Positions 45,675 to 55,561 are shown, numbered from the stretch's first letter. The stretch is DNA of 64,000 nt from Kitasatospora paranensis (GCF_039544005.1 NZ_BAABKV010000001.1:1488001-1552000); one strand, 5' to 3'. Translations and numbers: made by a program. Notes: generated from the letters alone by a model not told the origin.

Positions 45675-46187
45675 ATGGACAGCGCCGCGCGGATCGCCGT
45701 CGTGGGCGTGGGCAACGAGTACCGGCGGGACGACGGCGTCGGCTGCGCGGTCGTGGCCGGGCTGGCCGCGCTGGGGGCGCACGGTGGGCTGCCGGGCGGC
45801 CCCGACCTGCTGCTGTGCGACGGCGACCCCGCACGGTTGATCGCGTTCTGGGAGGGGGCGGATCTCGCGGTCGTCGTGGACGCGGCCCACGCCCGTCCGA
45901 GCCGGCCCGGACGGGTGCACCGACTGGAGGTGTCCGGCGGGCGGTTGCACTCGGAACACCCGACCAGCTCGCACGGCCTCGGCCTCGGGGATGCCGTCGA
46001 GCTGGCCCGGGAGCTGGACCGGCTGCCGCGCCGGTTGGTCGTCTACGCCGTCGAAGGGGCCGACTGCTCGTTGGGCAGGGGCCTCTCGGCACCGGTCCGC
46101 GCGGCCGTGGCCCCACTGGTCCGACGGATCGCGGACGAGGTCGCGCGGTACCGCCGAGGTGCCCCGGACGGTTCGCCGGGGCCGTAG
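45675..46187 (+). CDS. hydrogenase maturation endopeptidase (M52/HyaD-like)
   Basis: 170 residues with the conserved metal ligands by motif: VGNEYRRDDGVG (Glu), VVVDAAHA (Asp) and SSHGLGLGDAVELA (His). These enzymes clip the large subunit C-terminus after nickel insertion. Divergent from the hydrogenase operon with a 162-bp spacer that should carry both promoters. GGGGAAGGG precedes the ATG. No hypA-F genes are in the window. Confidence 0.9.
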   Translation: MDSAARIAVVGVGNEYRRDDGVGCAVVAGLAALGAHGGLPGGPDLLLCDGDPARLIAFWEGADLAVVVDAAHARPSRPGRVHRLEVSGGRLHSEHPTSSHGLGLGDAVELARELDRLPRRLVVYAVEGADCSLGRGLSAPVRAAVAPLVRRIADEVARYRRGAPDGSPGP

Positions 46188-46194
46188 GGCGGGG

Positions 46195-46899
46195 TCATTC
46201 CAGACGGCCCTCGGCGCTCACCGCGCCGATCCGGCGGCCGGTGATGTGGTCGGGCCGGATGCGGATCCACACCGGCCGGTCGCCGCCGGCCCACGGCTCG
46301 GCGCCGGGCCGCCGTTCGAGCTGCGCGACGGCCGCCGGGTCGGTGACGTGCTCGGCCGCCCCGGTGATCAGGACGCTCCATCCGCGCCTCGTCCGCTCGT
46401 CGATCCGGTCGACCTGGAAGGAGACCGGCGAGCCCGGAAGGACCGCCGCCACTGTGTGCGGCGCGGTGCGGTAGACCACCGTCCCGCCGTCGACGGTGTA
46501 GTTGACGGGCAGCACGACCGGACCGGCGTCCGCAGGCAGGGCGATCCGGCCCACGCCGCGGTCGCCGATCCTGTCCCGGCACTCGGCCTCAGTGAGCCGG
46601 ATGAGGGCGGGGTGGCCCGAGGGGGCGGATCGGCCCGGCGGCGGGTCGATCGGGCCGTCCAGCAGGTCCTCGTAGGTCATGCCGAGGGCGGCGGCAATGC
46701 GCTGCAGACCGCCGGGGTCGAAGAGCGGACCGGCCTCGATGACGTGCTGGAAGTAGGCCGGGGCCATGCCGGCCCGGTCGGCCAGGGTCTCCTCGGCGAG
46801 GCCGAACCGGCTGCGGCGGTCGGCGATGCGCTGCCTGACGGCATCCATGTCGATCGTCGGCCCGGTGGTGGTGTCGGGGCCGGACTCGGTCGGCCGCAT
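46195..46899 (-). CDS. HTH (XRE) fused to flavin split-barrel (pyridoxamine oxidase-like) domain
   Basis: 234 residues. The N-terminal XRE-like HTH reads VRQRIADRRSRFGLAEETLA, GMAPAYFQHVIE, GLQRIAAALGMTYEDLLDG. From ~115 on, a split-barrel domain: LTEAECRDRIGDRGVGRIAL, PVVLPVNYTVDGGTVVYRTA, VSFQVDRIDERTRRGWSVLI, TGAAEHV. Such fusions are common in actinobacterial dormancy regions and may bind F420 or FMN. ATG 46899 has GAGGAGGCC upstream. A DevR-like box lies 94 bases upstream. Paralogue of the gene at 61650. Confidence 0.85.
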   Translation of the reverse strand: MRPTESGPDTTTGPTIDMDAVRQRIADRRSRFGLAEETLADRAGMAPAYFQHVIEAGPLFDPGGLQRIAAALGMTYEDLLDGPIDPPPGRSAPSGHPALIRLTEAECRDRIGDRGVGRIALPADAGPVVLPVNYTVDGGTVVYRTAPHTVAAVLPGSPVSFQVDRIDERTRRGWSVLITGAAEHVTDPAAVAQLERRPGAEPWAGGDRPVWIRIRPDHITGRRIGAVSAEGRLE

Positions 46900-46992
46900 G
46901 GCGGCCTCCTCCCGTCGCGTACCGGATGTATCGCCCTCCTCCAGCCTGCCCCGGCCCGTGGCCGCGTCCATGGGCCGGGCGGGCCGGGAACC

Positions 46993-47006
46993 GGGCCGGT
47001 CGGCCC
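46993..47006. promoter_or_regulatory. DevR/DosR-like palindrome between divergent genes
   Basis: GGGCCGGTCGGCCC has perfect 6-bp arms. It lies between the HTH-split-barrel gene (start 46899, minus) and the DevS-like kinase gene (start 47109, plus), in position to control both. Confidence 0.5.
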
Positions 47007-47108
47007 ACCCGGGCCCGGTCGACGGGTCGCACGCGGGCCCCGGATCTAGGCTGGGCGGTGGGGCGCGGGCGGTGGTGACCGTTGGTCGGGAGACGTTCGG
47101 AGGAACCG

Positions 47109-48826
47109 GTGGGCAGTACGTCGGAAGGGGACTCGGTGCCCGTGCCGCCGCTGCGGCCGGACGACCTCCTGGACGAACTGCAGGCGCGGCCGGTCGCCGC
47201 AGGGGGCACGCGCGACCGGGTGCACAGCCTGTTGGAGGCCGTGCTGGCGGTCGGCAGTGACCTGGAGCTCTCGCAGGTGCTGCGGCACATCGTGGAGGCG
47301 GCGGTCTCGCTCGTCGACGCGGAGTACGGCGCGCTCGGGGTGATCGGCGAGGACCGGCGGCTGTCGCGGTTCATCCCGATCGGGTTCACCGACGCTCAGA
47401 TCAAGGAGATCGGTCCGCTTCCGTCGGGACACGGTCTGCTGGGCGAGGTGATCCGCCACCCGGGGCCGCTGCGGCTTGCGGAGATCTCGGCGCACCCCGC
47501 GTCGTCCGGGTTCCCGGTCGGCCACCCCCCGATGCACAGCTTCCTGGGGGTCCCGATCCGGATCCGGGGGCGGGTGTTCGGGAATCTGTACCTGACGGAG
47601 AAGCGCGGCGGCCGTGAGTTCGACACCGAGGACGAGTCCGTCCTGACCACGCTGGCCGTGGCGGCCGGTGTCGCCGTCGACAACGCCCGGCTGTACACCC
47701 AGGCCCGGCTGCGCGAACGCTGGCTGACGGCGAGCGCGGAGATCACCCACCGGCTGATGTCGGACGCCGGTGAGGAGGAGGTGCTGGACCTGCTGGTGTC
47801 GCGGGCCGGGGAGATCGCCGGCGCGGATCTGACGGTCGTCGCCGCTCCGATCGCCGACGCGGACGAGCTCGAGGTGCGCATCGCTGTCGGCCTCGACGCC
47901 GAGGATCACGCCGGGCTCGTGCTGCCGCTGCAGGGATCCTTCGGCGGCGCCGCCCTGCGGACCGGCGGGCTGGTGGTGAGCGCGGACGTCCGGAAGGATC
48001 CGCGGATCACGGCCGGACCACCCCGCTGGGCCGGCCTCGGACCTGCCGTCGCCGTGCCGATCGCCACCGGCGAGGGCCGTGCGCGCGGTGTGCTGCTGCT
48101 GGCCCGGGCCGCCGGGCGACCCCTGTTCGAGGAGGACGAGTCGGCGCCGCTGGCGGGCTTCGCCGCCCAGGCGGCCGTCGCCATGGAGCTGGCGGAGCGG
48201 CGCCGCGACGCGGAGCAGCTCCTGCTGCTCCAGGAGCGCGACCGGATCGCCCGGGACCTGCACGACCTGGCGATCCAGCGGCTGTTCGCCACCGGCATGA
48301 CCCTCCAGGGCGCGACCCGGTTCATCGATCACCCGGAGGCGGCCGACCGGGTGCTGCGGGCCATCGACGACCTCGACGAGACCGCGAAGACGATCCGGGC
48401 CACGATCTTCGGGCTACGGGCCCGCGAGGCCGGTCCGCAGGCCAAGGGCCTGCGCGCCCGCGCGGTGGAGGCGGTCGAACGGGCGGCCGAGGCACTGGGC
48501 TTCTCCCCGGCCTGCGGATGACCGGCCTGCTGGACGTCGCCGTCCCCATTGAGGTGGCCGACGAGGTGGTGGCCGTCATCCAGGAGGGCCTGTCCAACAC
48601 TGCCCGGCACGCGCAGGCCGGGAGGGCGGAGGTCACCCTGGACGCCGGTGCCGAGCTGGTGGTCACCGTCACGGACGACGGCGTCGGGCTGCCCACGGGC
48701 GGCCGGCGCAGCGGCCTCGCCAACCTGGGCGAGCGGGCTGCCGCGCTGGGCGGGTCGTTCGACGCCGGGCGGCTGCCCCACGGCGGGACCCGCCTGGTGT
48801 GGCGGGTGCCGCTCAAGGACGGCTGA
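47109..48826 (+). CDS. DevS/DosT-like GAF sensor histidine kinase (one frameshift)
   Basis: About 572 residues: two GAF domains, then HisKA_3 and HATPase. GAF-A contains GHPPMHSFLGVP, where H139 matches the heme ligand of mycobacterial DevS by context; the phosphoacceptor is H385 in ARDLHDLAIQRLFATG. The 246-residue spacing equals that between H149 and H395 of DevS as I recall it. The frame breaks at CCCC near 48505-48510 (GFSP then GLRMTGLLDVAVPIE), one missing C, then EVVAVIQEGLSNTARHA and DDGVGLP complete the ATPase domain. GTG 47109 is preceded by GGAGGAA. Likely senses O2/NO/redox and phosphorylates the DevR-like regulator at 50910. Confidence 0.88.
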
Positions 48827-49790
48827 TCTCCAGCACGTCGCCGACCGGGAGCCTGGGCGTCGGGGATCCCTCCGGCCCGTACCCGAGGCGCACCAGCATC
48901 TGGACGTGGCCCGGGCCCCGGTCCGGGTCCTGCGCCGCCGCGCGCAGATCGGGCCACTCCACGAGCTCGTGGAGCAGACCCGCCCGGACGTGGTGAACGG
49001 TGGCCAGCAGGAGGGCGTGCTCCAGGGCCATGCCGGCCCGGATCCAGTCCCGTGGGCGGTCGTGCGCGGTGGTGAGGACGGCCAGGCACGGCTCGGCCTC
49101 GAAGGCCGCGGACCGGGGCCGGCCGGTGCCCGCGAAGTCCCGCACGGGTATCCGTCCTGCGGTGTCGTGGGGCCCGAGCGCGGCGACGGGGATGCCGCGT
49201 GCGGGCCCGCCCGGCTCGTGGACGGCGCTCCGGTCCTCGGCGCGGCGCGCCGGGTCGGCGGCGCTGCGCCGTTCGGCCCGGACGGCGAGGTCCAGCAGCC
49301 GCGTGGTCTCCTCCCGGTCGGGGAAGGACAGGTCGGCCTCCTCGGCCCGGGCGGCCTCGGCGAGGTCGTCGAGCACGGCGGCCGGGACGGGCTCACCGGT
49401 GAACGGTGTCCGGACGGTGTGCCGGCGCCAGATCGCGTCGTAGAGCCTGCCGGTGAGCGGCAGGGCGACCGGGGAGGGCCGGTCCAGCACGACGGACGCC
49501 ACCAGGTCGGGCGCCTCCGAGTCCGGCAGCAGCCGGACCTCGGGTGCCCAGCCCAGGCGGCGGGCGGCGGTGCGCAGATTGAGCAGCGCGGCGCCGACGG
49601 AGAGGTACAGGGCGCGCCCGTCGGGGTCGATGGCCGGCAGCGGGCGGTCGTCGCTCACCCGGAGTTCCAGGCTGGAGATGTCCTCGCTGAGCCGGAACCG
49701 CCAGGGCTGGCTGTTGTGGACGGACGGGGCGGCGACGGCGGCCGAGATGAGCTTCTCCAGGGCCGCGGCATCGATGGCCGGGGTGGTCAT
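48813..49790 (-). CDS. Acg-family nitroreductase-like protein
   Basis: 325 residues: AVAAPSVHNSQPWRFRLSED, ALYLSVGAALLNLRTAARRL, RRHTVRTPFTGEPVP, GMALEHALLLATVHHVRAGL, ending GYGPEGSPTPRLPVGDVL. Acg proteins belong to the nitroreductase fold and in mycobacteria are DosR-dependent; they may sequester FMN rather than reduce nitro groups. Its stop overlaps the 3' end of the DevS-like gene tail-to-tail by 14 bases. Lies 23 bases downstream of the SHOCT gene on the same strand. Confidence 0.85.
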   Translation of the reverse strand: MTTPAIDAAALEKLISAAVAAPSVHNSQPWRFRLSEDISSLELRVSDDRPLPAIDPDGRALYLSVGAALLNLRTAARRLGWAPEVRLLPDSEAPDLVASVVLDRPSPVALPLTGRLYDAIWRRHTVRTPFTGEPVPAAVLDDLAEAARAEEADLSFPDREETTRLLDLAVRAERRSAADPARRAEDRSAVHEPGGPARGIPVAALGPHDTAGRIPVRDFAGTGRPRSAAFEAEPCLAVLTTAHDRPRDWIRAGMALEHALLLATVHHVRAGLLHELVEWPDLRAAAQDPDRGPGHVQMLVRLGYGPEGSPTPRLPVGDVLEISRP

Positions 49791-49813
49791 GGCGGTCTCC
49801 TCCGAGTGCCGGG

Positions 49814-50107
49814 TCAGCCGGGCCCGGCGCCGCGGCCGGCTCGGAGGGCGTCCATGCGGTGGCGGTACTCGTCGGCGTCGATCTCGCCGCGCGCGAACCG
49901 CTCACCGAGCATGTCCTCCGGCGTGGGCCGCGGGACCGGACCGCCGGCCCGCGGGTCGGACGGCCGGGCGCCGGGGTGCTGGTGCTGCGCACGGCCGAGG
50001 TAGCGGACGAGGAGCACGACGCCGAAGACCAGCAGGCCCCAGAAGAGCACCATGGCAACGGTCATCAGGCCCCATCCCCAGCCGTTCATCCCGTGGTCGT
50101 ACATCAT
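49814..50107 (-). CDS. SHOCT-domain small membrane protein
   Basis: 97 residues. MMYDHGMNGWGWGLMTVAMV start, one helix (VLFWGLLVFGVVLLVRYLG), then a C-terminal SHOCT motif (PEDMLGERFARGEIDADEYR). Common in streptomycetes; function unknown. Shares a transcript with the nitroreductase gene. A near-perfect DevR-like box lies at 50186. Confidence 0.85.
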   Translation of the reverse strand: MMYDHGMNGWGWGLMTVAMVLFWGLLVFGVVLLVRYLGRAQHQHPGARPSDPRAGGPVPRPTPEDMLGERFARGEIDADEYRHRMDALRAGRGAGPG

Positions 50108-50185
50108 CGCGGCCTCCTCGGCCGGGCGTGGTCGGGTCGTGCGACCCTCACCACCAGCATCCGCCCGGGCTCCGGCCCCGCGATG

Positions 50186-50199
50186 GGGCCGATCGGCTC
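50186..50199. promoter_or_regulatory. DevR-like box, one mismatch
   Basis: GGGCCGATCGGCTC differs from GGNCCGNNCGGNCC at one position. It is 79 bases upstream of the SHOCT gene start. Confidence 0.35.
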
Positions 50200-50220
50200 C
50201 CTCCGCCGGGCCGGGTGGAC

Positions 50221-50910
50221 TCAGTGCGACCGGGGCGGATGCTCGGCCTCGGCCTGCGCGGCGAGTACTGCGGCCTGGAGGCGGCGCTCGACGCCGAGCT
50301 TGGCGAGCAGGCGCGAGACGTGGTTCTTGACGGTCTTCTCCGCCAGGTAGAGCTCCTGGCCGATCTGGCGATTGGTCTTGCCCTCGCCGACGAGCACGAG
50401 GATCTCGCGCTCGCGAGGGGTCAACTGGGCCAGCGCCGCATCGGTGTCGCTCTCGTCGTGGTGGCGCAGGCTCTCCATGAGCTTGCGGGTGGTGGCCGGG
50501 TCCAGCATGGACTGCCCGGACGCCACCGTCCGCACCGCCGCGACGAGGTCCGCACCCTTGACCTGTTTGAGGGCGTACCCGGCCGCGCCGGCCATGATGG
50601 CGTCCAGCAGGGCGTCGTCGTCGTCGAACGAGGTCAGCATCAGGCATGCCAGGTCGGGCATGGTGTCGCGCAGCTCCCGGCAGACGGTGACGCCGTCACC
50701 GTCGGGGAGGCGGACGTCGAGCACGGCCACGTCCGGGCGGAGCGCCGGCACCCGGGCCAGGGCCTGGGCGCAGGTGCCCGCCTCGCCGATCACCTCGATG
50801 TCGGGTTCGGCCTCCAGCAGGTCCCGGACACCCCGGCGCACCACCTCGTGGTCGTCGAGGAGGAACACCCGCACGGGCGGCCCGTCCTCGCCGTGGCGCG
50901 TGCCGTCCAT
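50221..50910 (-). CDS. devR: DevR/DosR-like NarL-family response regulator
   Basis: 229 residues. Receiver: VRVFLLDDHEVVRRGVRDLL, phosphoacceptor D65 in VAVLDVRLPDGDG, and Lys in YALKQVKG. LuxR HTH: AQLTPREREILVLVGEGKTN, RQIGQELYLAEKTVKNHVSR, LLAKLGVERRLQAAV. The YLAEKTVKNHVSRLLAKLG helix is close to that of DevR and OsdR. It is the probable partner of the DevS-like kinase encoded 1.4 kb away on the other strand, and the probable reader of the palindromic boxes in this region. Confidence 0.88.
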   Translation of the reverse strand: MDGTRHGEDGPPVRVFLLDDHEVVRRGVRDLLEAEPDIEVIGEAGTCAQALARVPALRPDVAVLDVRLPDGDGVTVCRELRDTMPDLACLMLTSFDDDDALLDAIMAGAAGYALKQVKGADLVAAVRTVASGQSMLDPATTRKLMESLRHHDESDTDAALAQLTPREREILVLVGEGKTNRQIGQELYLAEKTVKNHVSRLLAKLGVERRLQAAVLAAQAEAEHPPRSH

Positions 50911-51015
50911 CGTGGCTCCCTCGGGCAGACATCGGTCTCCTCGATTCTGCGCGTGAGTGCACGGTGGCGCGCAGCGGCAGGCACCGGACGGCGGCGGGCC
51001 GCACCGGGCCGATCG

Positions 51016-51618
51016 TCAGACCGGCGCAGTGGTCGCCACCGTGACGTCGACGACACCCGGGACGGCCCGGACGGCCGCGGCCAGCTGCGTGAGGACGGCG
51101 GCGTCCTGCCGGCCGCAGGTGAGGGTGATACGGCCGTCCTCCGCACGTACGCCGACGGACGCGGCGAGAGCGGGGCCCAGGACGGCCCGCAGCTCGGCGA
51201 CGATCTGGTCGACGAGGTCGGTGTCGGCCCGGAGATGCACTTTGAGCAGGTCACCGCGGCTGACGACACCGATCAGGAAGCCTTCGTCGTCGACCACCGG
51301 GAGGCGCTTGACGCGGCCGCGCGCCATGGCGCGCCCGGCTTCCGCGAGCGGGCTGTCGGGGTGGACGGTGATCGCCGGTTCCGACATCAGCCGGCCGGCG
51401 GTGTACGCGTCGGCCCGGTCGGGGTCGTGGTCCCGGGCGGCCAGCAGGTCGGTCTCGGAGACGACGCCGACGACCCGGCCGTCACCGGCCAGGACCGGCA
51501 CGGCCCGGACCTTCCACTGCTGCAGGGTCTCCAGGACCTCCGTGAAGGTCGCGCTGCGGCCGACGGCGACGACAGCCCGGGTCATGACGTCCGCGACGGT
51601 GTTCAGCCGGCTGTTCAT
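51016..51618 (-). CDS. CBS-BON domain protein
   Basis: 200 residues: two CBS motifs (VADVMTRAVVAVGRSATFTE with VRAVPVLAGDGRVVGVVSET; GRLMSEPAITVHPDSPLAEA with [20 protein letters not shown]) and a BON-like C-terminal domain (RITLTCGRQDAAVLTQLAAA). CBS pairs bind adenine nucleotides; in mycobacteria such proteins belong to the hypoxia regulon. ATG 51618 has GAGGAGC upstream; 10 bases after the upstream CBS gene, so an operon. Confidence 0.88.
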   Translation of the reverse strand: MNSRLNTVADVMTRAVVAVGRSATFTEVLETLQQWKVRAVPVLAGDGRVVGVVSETDLLAARDHDPDRADAYTAGRLMSEPAITVHPDSPLAEAGRAMARGRVKRLPVVDDEGFLIGVVSRGDLLKVHLRADTDLVDQIVAELRAVLGPALAASVGVRAEDGRITLTCGRQDAAVLTQLAAAVRAVPGVVDVTVATTAPV

Positions 51619-51628
51619 GAGGTGCTCC

Positions 51629-52087
51629 TCAGGTGGTCGGGCGGCGCCCCCGGGGCGCCGGGCCTGCGGCGCCCTCACGGAGCGTGCTCCAGGAGAGCGG
51701 GCCCAGCAGGTCCTCGAGTCGTTGCAGGACGTCCAGGAAGAGGTCGTCGACGGAGAGGAGGCCGACGAGTCGGCCACCGCCGAGCACGGGCAGCCGGCGC
51801 ACCCCTGTACGCCGGAACGTCCGGTAGGCGGTGCCGAGGTCGTCCGCGGCGTCGACGGTGGTCACGGGGGCGGACATCAGGCCCGAGACCGGGGTGTCCG
51901 GTCCCAGGCCGGCCGCGAGGGTGCGGAGTGCGAGGTCGCGGTCGGTGAGGACCCCGTGCAGACCGTCCGGACCGGTGACGAGCACGCAGCCGACGGACTG
52001 CTCGGCCATCCGGGCGGCCGCGTGGCGGGCGGTCGCGTGCAGAGGGACGGTGACCGGTGGTGTGATCATCAGGTCGGCGATGCGCAT
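51629..52087 (-). CDS. CBS domain protein
   Basis: 152 residues with two CBS motifs: RIADLMITPPVTVPLHATAR and VGCVLVTGPDGLHGVLTDRD; VSGLMSAPVTTVDAADDLGT and VRRLPVLGGGRLVGLLSVDD. Lacks the BON domain of its neighbour. ATG 52087 is preceded by GGAGCA. First gene of a two-gene operon; the DevR-like variant at 52208 is upstream. Confidence 0.88.
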   Translation of the reverse strand: MRIADLMITPPVTVPLHATARHAAARMAEQSVGCVLVTGPDGLHGVLTDRDLALRTLAAGLGPDTPVSGLMSAPVTTVDAADDLGTAYRTFRRTGVRRLPVLGGGRLVGLLSVDDLFLDVLQRLEDLLGPLSWSTLREGAAGPAPRGRRPTT

Positions 52088-52207
52088 CGGTGCTCCTGCC
52101 ACGTGGTCGGGGCCTCGCGGCCTCCTGGTGCCGCCGGCTCCCGGCCCGCCTCTTCAGGACGCCACACCTGGCAGCCCCGGGCGAGGGCTCGGCAGGGCAC
52201 CGCCGCT

Positions 52208-52221
52208 GGGTCGGTCGGCCC
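52208..52221. promoter_or_regulatory. DevR-like box variant between divergent CBS and PEP synthase genes
   Basis: GGGTCGGTCGGCCC differs by one base from GGNCCGNNCGGNCC. It is located in the 365-bp space 52088-52452 shared by the divergent genes; the rest of that space has no gene. Confidence 0.4.
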
Positions 52222-52452
52222 CTCGCGGGCGCTGCCCGGCCCTGCGGACAGGGGGCACGAGCCTCTGGAGCGGCGTGGCCCCGGTCGGTGACGCTGGGCG
52301 GGGAGGGAAGGGAGCAGAACGGCGGACTGCCGGTCCCGAAGGCGGTGGCACGACCCCGACCGGGTTCGCCCCGCCCGCGCGGCCGCGCACTCCGCCGTGT
52401 CTGCGCACTCCGTCCGGCCCCCGGCCGGACCTAACACGCCCCGGGAGCAGCC

Positions 52453-54820
52453 ATGTGCCGTGTCGTCAGGTTCGCCGATCTGGGACGCGACGACGTCGGA
52501 CGGGTGGGAGGCAAGAACGCCTCGCTGGGCGAGCTGGTCGGCCACCTCGCGCCGGCGGGCGTCCGCGTGCCCGACGGGTTCGCCGTGACCGCCGACGCCT
52601 ACCGCGAGTTCCTCGCCACCGGCGGGCTGCGGGAGACCGTCGCCGAACAGATCCGCCGCCTGCACGACGGCGCGCCGCTGGCGCAGGTGGGATCCGCGGT
52701 GCGGGCCGCCTTCCTGGCCACGGCGCTGCCGTACCCGCTGGTGGCGGAGATGGGTGATGCGTACGCCCGACTCGCCGAGCAGACGGGTCGGCCCGATCCG
52801 GACGTGGCCGTCCGCAGCAGTGCCACCGCCGAGGACCTACCGGAGGCGAGCTTCGCCGGGCAGCAGGAGACGTTCCTCAACGTCCGCGGCGCCGCCGCCC
52901 TGTCGGAGGCGTGCCGGCGCTGCTTCGCGTCCCTGTTCACCGACCGGGCGATCGACTACCGGGAACGGCTCGGCTTCGATCACCTCTCGGTGGCACTGTC
53001 GGTCGGCGTACAGCTGATGGTCCGTTCGGACCTGGGCGGCGCCGGAGTGATGTTCACCCTCGACCCGGAGAGCGGCTTTCCGCAGGCCGTCGTGGTGAGC
53101 GCGGCCTGGGGCCTCGGCGAGACCGTCGTCAGTGGGCAGGTCGACCCCGACGAGTACCTGGTCTTCAAGCCGCTGCTCAAGGACGAGAACCTGGATCCGG
53201 TTCTGGCGTCCACCGTCGGAGCCAAACGGCGCAAGGCCGTGTACGCGGACGAGGGCCTGACACGGACGGTCGACACCACGGCGCAGGAGCGGGCCTCCTG
53301 GTCCTGACCGACAGCGAGGTGCGCAGCCTCGCCCGGTGGGCGGTCGCGGTCGAGGAGCACTACGGCTGCCCGATGGACCTCGAGTGGGCGAAGGACGGCA
53401 CCACGGGAGGGCTGTACATCGTCCAGGCCAGGCCTGAGACCGTCCAGTCACGGCGCCGGGGGCCGTCCTGCGCCGCTACCGGCTGACCGGCACCGGCGAG
53501 CGGCTGGCCACCGGCATCGCCGTCGGCGAGGCGATCGGCACCGGCCCCGTGTGCGGTCTCACCAGCCCCGTGGAGCTGGAACGGTTCCCGGCCGGGGCGG
53601 TGCTCGTCACCCCGATCACCGACCCCGACTGGGAGCCGCTGATGAAGCTGGCCTCGGCGATCGTCACCGACCACGGCGGCCGCACCTCGCACGCGGCCAT
53701 CGTCAGCCGGGAACTCGGCGTGCCGGCCGTGGTCGGTACCGGGCGGGCCACCGCCGTGCTGACCGACCGGCAGGAGGTGACGGTCTCCTGCGCCGAGGGC
53801 TCGGAGGGGCACGTGTACGCCGGGCACGTGGACTTCGAGGAGTCCGAGACGGACGCCTCGGCGCTGCCCGCGACCCGGACGAAAGTGATGCTCAACCTCG
53901 CCGATCCGTCGGCGGCATTCCGCTGGTGGCGGCTGCCGGCCGACGGTGTGGGGCTCCTCCGGACGGAATTCATGGTCGCCCACCAGATCCGCGTCCACCC
54001 GATGGCACTGGTCCACCCCGAACGGCTGCCGGCCGCGGACAGGCGCCTGCTCGACGAACTGACCGAGGGATACCCGGACGGGACGGAGTACTTCGTCGAG
54101 CGTCTGGCGCAGGGCATCGCCAGGATCGCCGCCTCGCGCTGGCCGGACCCGGTCGTCGTGCGGATGAGCGACTTCAAGACCAACGAGTACGCACGGCTGG
54201 TCGGCGGCGCGCCGTTCGAGCCGGTGGAGGCCAACCCGATGATCGGGTGGCGGGGCGCCAGCCGGTACGACGACGAGCGCTACCGCGAGGGTTTCGCCCT
54301 GGAGTGCCGGGCGCTGCGCAGGGTCCGGGTGGACACCGGCCTGACCAATGTCGTCGTCATGATCCCGTTCTGCCGCACACCGCAGGAGGCCGACCGCGTC
54401 CTCGCCGCGATGGCGGGCAACGGCCTGGCCCGCGGCGACCACGGCCTGCGGGTGTACGTGATGGCCGAGATCCCGTCCAACATCCTGCTGGCGGAGCAGT
54501 TCGCCGAGCGGTTCGACGGGTTCTCCATCGGCAGCAACGACCTGACCCAGCTCACCCTCGGGGTCGACCGCGACTCCGAGCTGCTCGCCCACCTCTTCGA
54601 CGAACGGGATCCGGCTGTCACCCGCAGCATCGAGCATCTGATCACCGCGGCGCACACCGCCGGCCGCACCGTGGGCCTCTGCGGTCAGCGTCCGAGCAAC
54701 GACCCGGAATTCACCCGGTTCCTGGTCGGCGCCGGGATCGACTCGGTCTCGGTGACACCGGACAGCTTCGCCGCGGTGAAGCAGCACGTGGCGGCGGCTG
54801 AGCAGGCGCTCGCCGGCTGA
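52453..54820 (+). CDS. ppsA: phosphoenolpyruvate synthase (two frameshifts)
   Basis: About 790 residues after repair. N-terminal ATP-grasp: [73 protein letters not shown]. The frame breaks near 53290-53300 (QER then [20 protein letters not shown]) and at GGGG near 53458-53461 (RRRG then [18 protein letters not shown]). The phosphohistidine domain has [20 protein letters not shown]; the PEP-binding TIM-barrel has [56 protein letters not shown] and [12 protein letters not shown]. It makes PEP from pyruvate and ATP, feeding gluconeogenesis. Confidence 0.9.
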
Positions 54821-54833
54821 CACCTGGCCTTCC

Positions 54834-54858
54834 GTCCCGTGCCGGCCCGGCACGGGAC
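54834..54858. terminator. bidirectional terminator between convergent genes
   Basis: GTCCCGTGCCGG and its exact complement, separated by one base, lie between the PEP synthase stop (54820) and the CBS-BON stop (54866), so it can serve both. Confidence 0.65.
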
Positions 54859-54865
54859 GCAGGGG

Positions 54866-55561
54866 TCACCGCCCTGCGTGGTAGGCCCGGGGATGCTCGA
54901 CCGCCACGTCGGTGTCGTCCTCCAGGAAGTCCAGGGTCTGGTGGACGGCCACCACTCCGTCCACCGCGCGGCACAACTGCTCGGTGACGGCGACGAGACT
55001 GCGCCTCGGTACCCGGCCGGTCAGCGTGACCACACCGTCGTGCACGGTGACCCGGACGGCGTCCGGGGCCAGCCACAGCGTCCCGCCGAGCACGTCGTGG
55101 GTGATCTCCTCGCGGATCGCACCATCGTGGCGCAGGAAGACCTGGAGCAGGTCCCGCCGGCTGACGATGCCGACCAGCCGACCGATCTCGTCGACCACGG
55201 GCAGCCGCTTGACCCTGTGCTTGTCCATCGCGCGGGCGGCCTCGGGGATCGACCAGCCGGGACGGGCCGCCACAGCGGGCGCGGTCATCAGCCCGCCGGC
55301 GGTCTCGGCCTCCGCCCGGGCCCGGTCGTGCGCGCCGAGCCAGCGTCCGGGCGTACCGCTCTCCGGGTCGGGCAGCACCGCCGCCTTCCGGAGGAGGTCC
55401 GCCTCGGAGACCATCCCGAGCGGACGGCGCTGGTCGTCGACGACCGGCAGGGCGGTGATGTCGTTGCGGTGGAAGAGCAGCGCGATCTCCTTGAACGGCG
55501 TGTCGGGGCCGGCGGTGACGACCTCGCGGGTCATGACGTCGTGAACGGTGCGGTGCGACAT
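54866..55561 (-). CDS. CBS-BON domain protein
   Basis: 231 residues. CBS pair: [20 protein letters not shown] with [20 protein letters not shown]; a helical insert; [20 protein letters not shown] with [23 protein letters not shown] domain from ~160: [20 protein letters not shown] then [19 protein letters not shown] 55561 matches the conserved CBS start; the upstream in-frame sequence is intergenic. Divergent from the beta-CASP hydrolase with a DevR-like box between. Confidence 0.88.
   Translation of the reverse strand: MSHRTVHDVMTREVVTAGPDTPFKEIALLFHRNDITALPVVDDQRRPLGMVSEADLLRKAAVLPDPESGTPGRWLGAHDRARAEAETAGGLMTAPAVAARPGWSIPEAARAMDKHRVKRLPVVDEIGRLVGIVSRRDLLQVFLRHDGAIREEITHDVLGGTLWLAPDAVRVTVHDGVVTLTGRVPRRSLVAVTEQLCRAVDGVVAVHQTLDFLEDDTDVAVEHPRAYHAGR

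Noticed and set aside
43062-45974. 970-codon single frame suggesting a fused hydrogenase beta-gamma protein
   Set aside because: The middle section is nonsense in this frame, while the CNB gene reads cleanly in another frame with GTGA overlaps on both sides. The apparent fusion comes from a missing base at the beta-subunit end.
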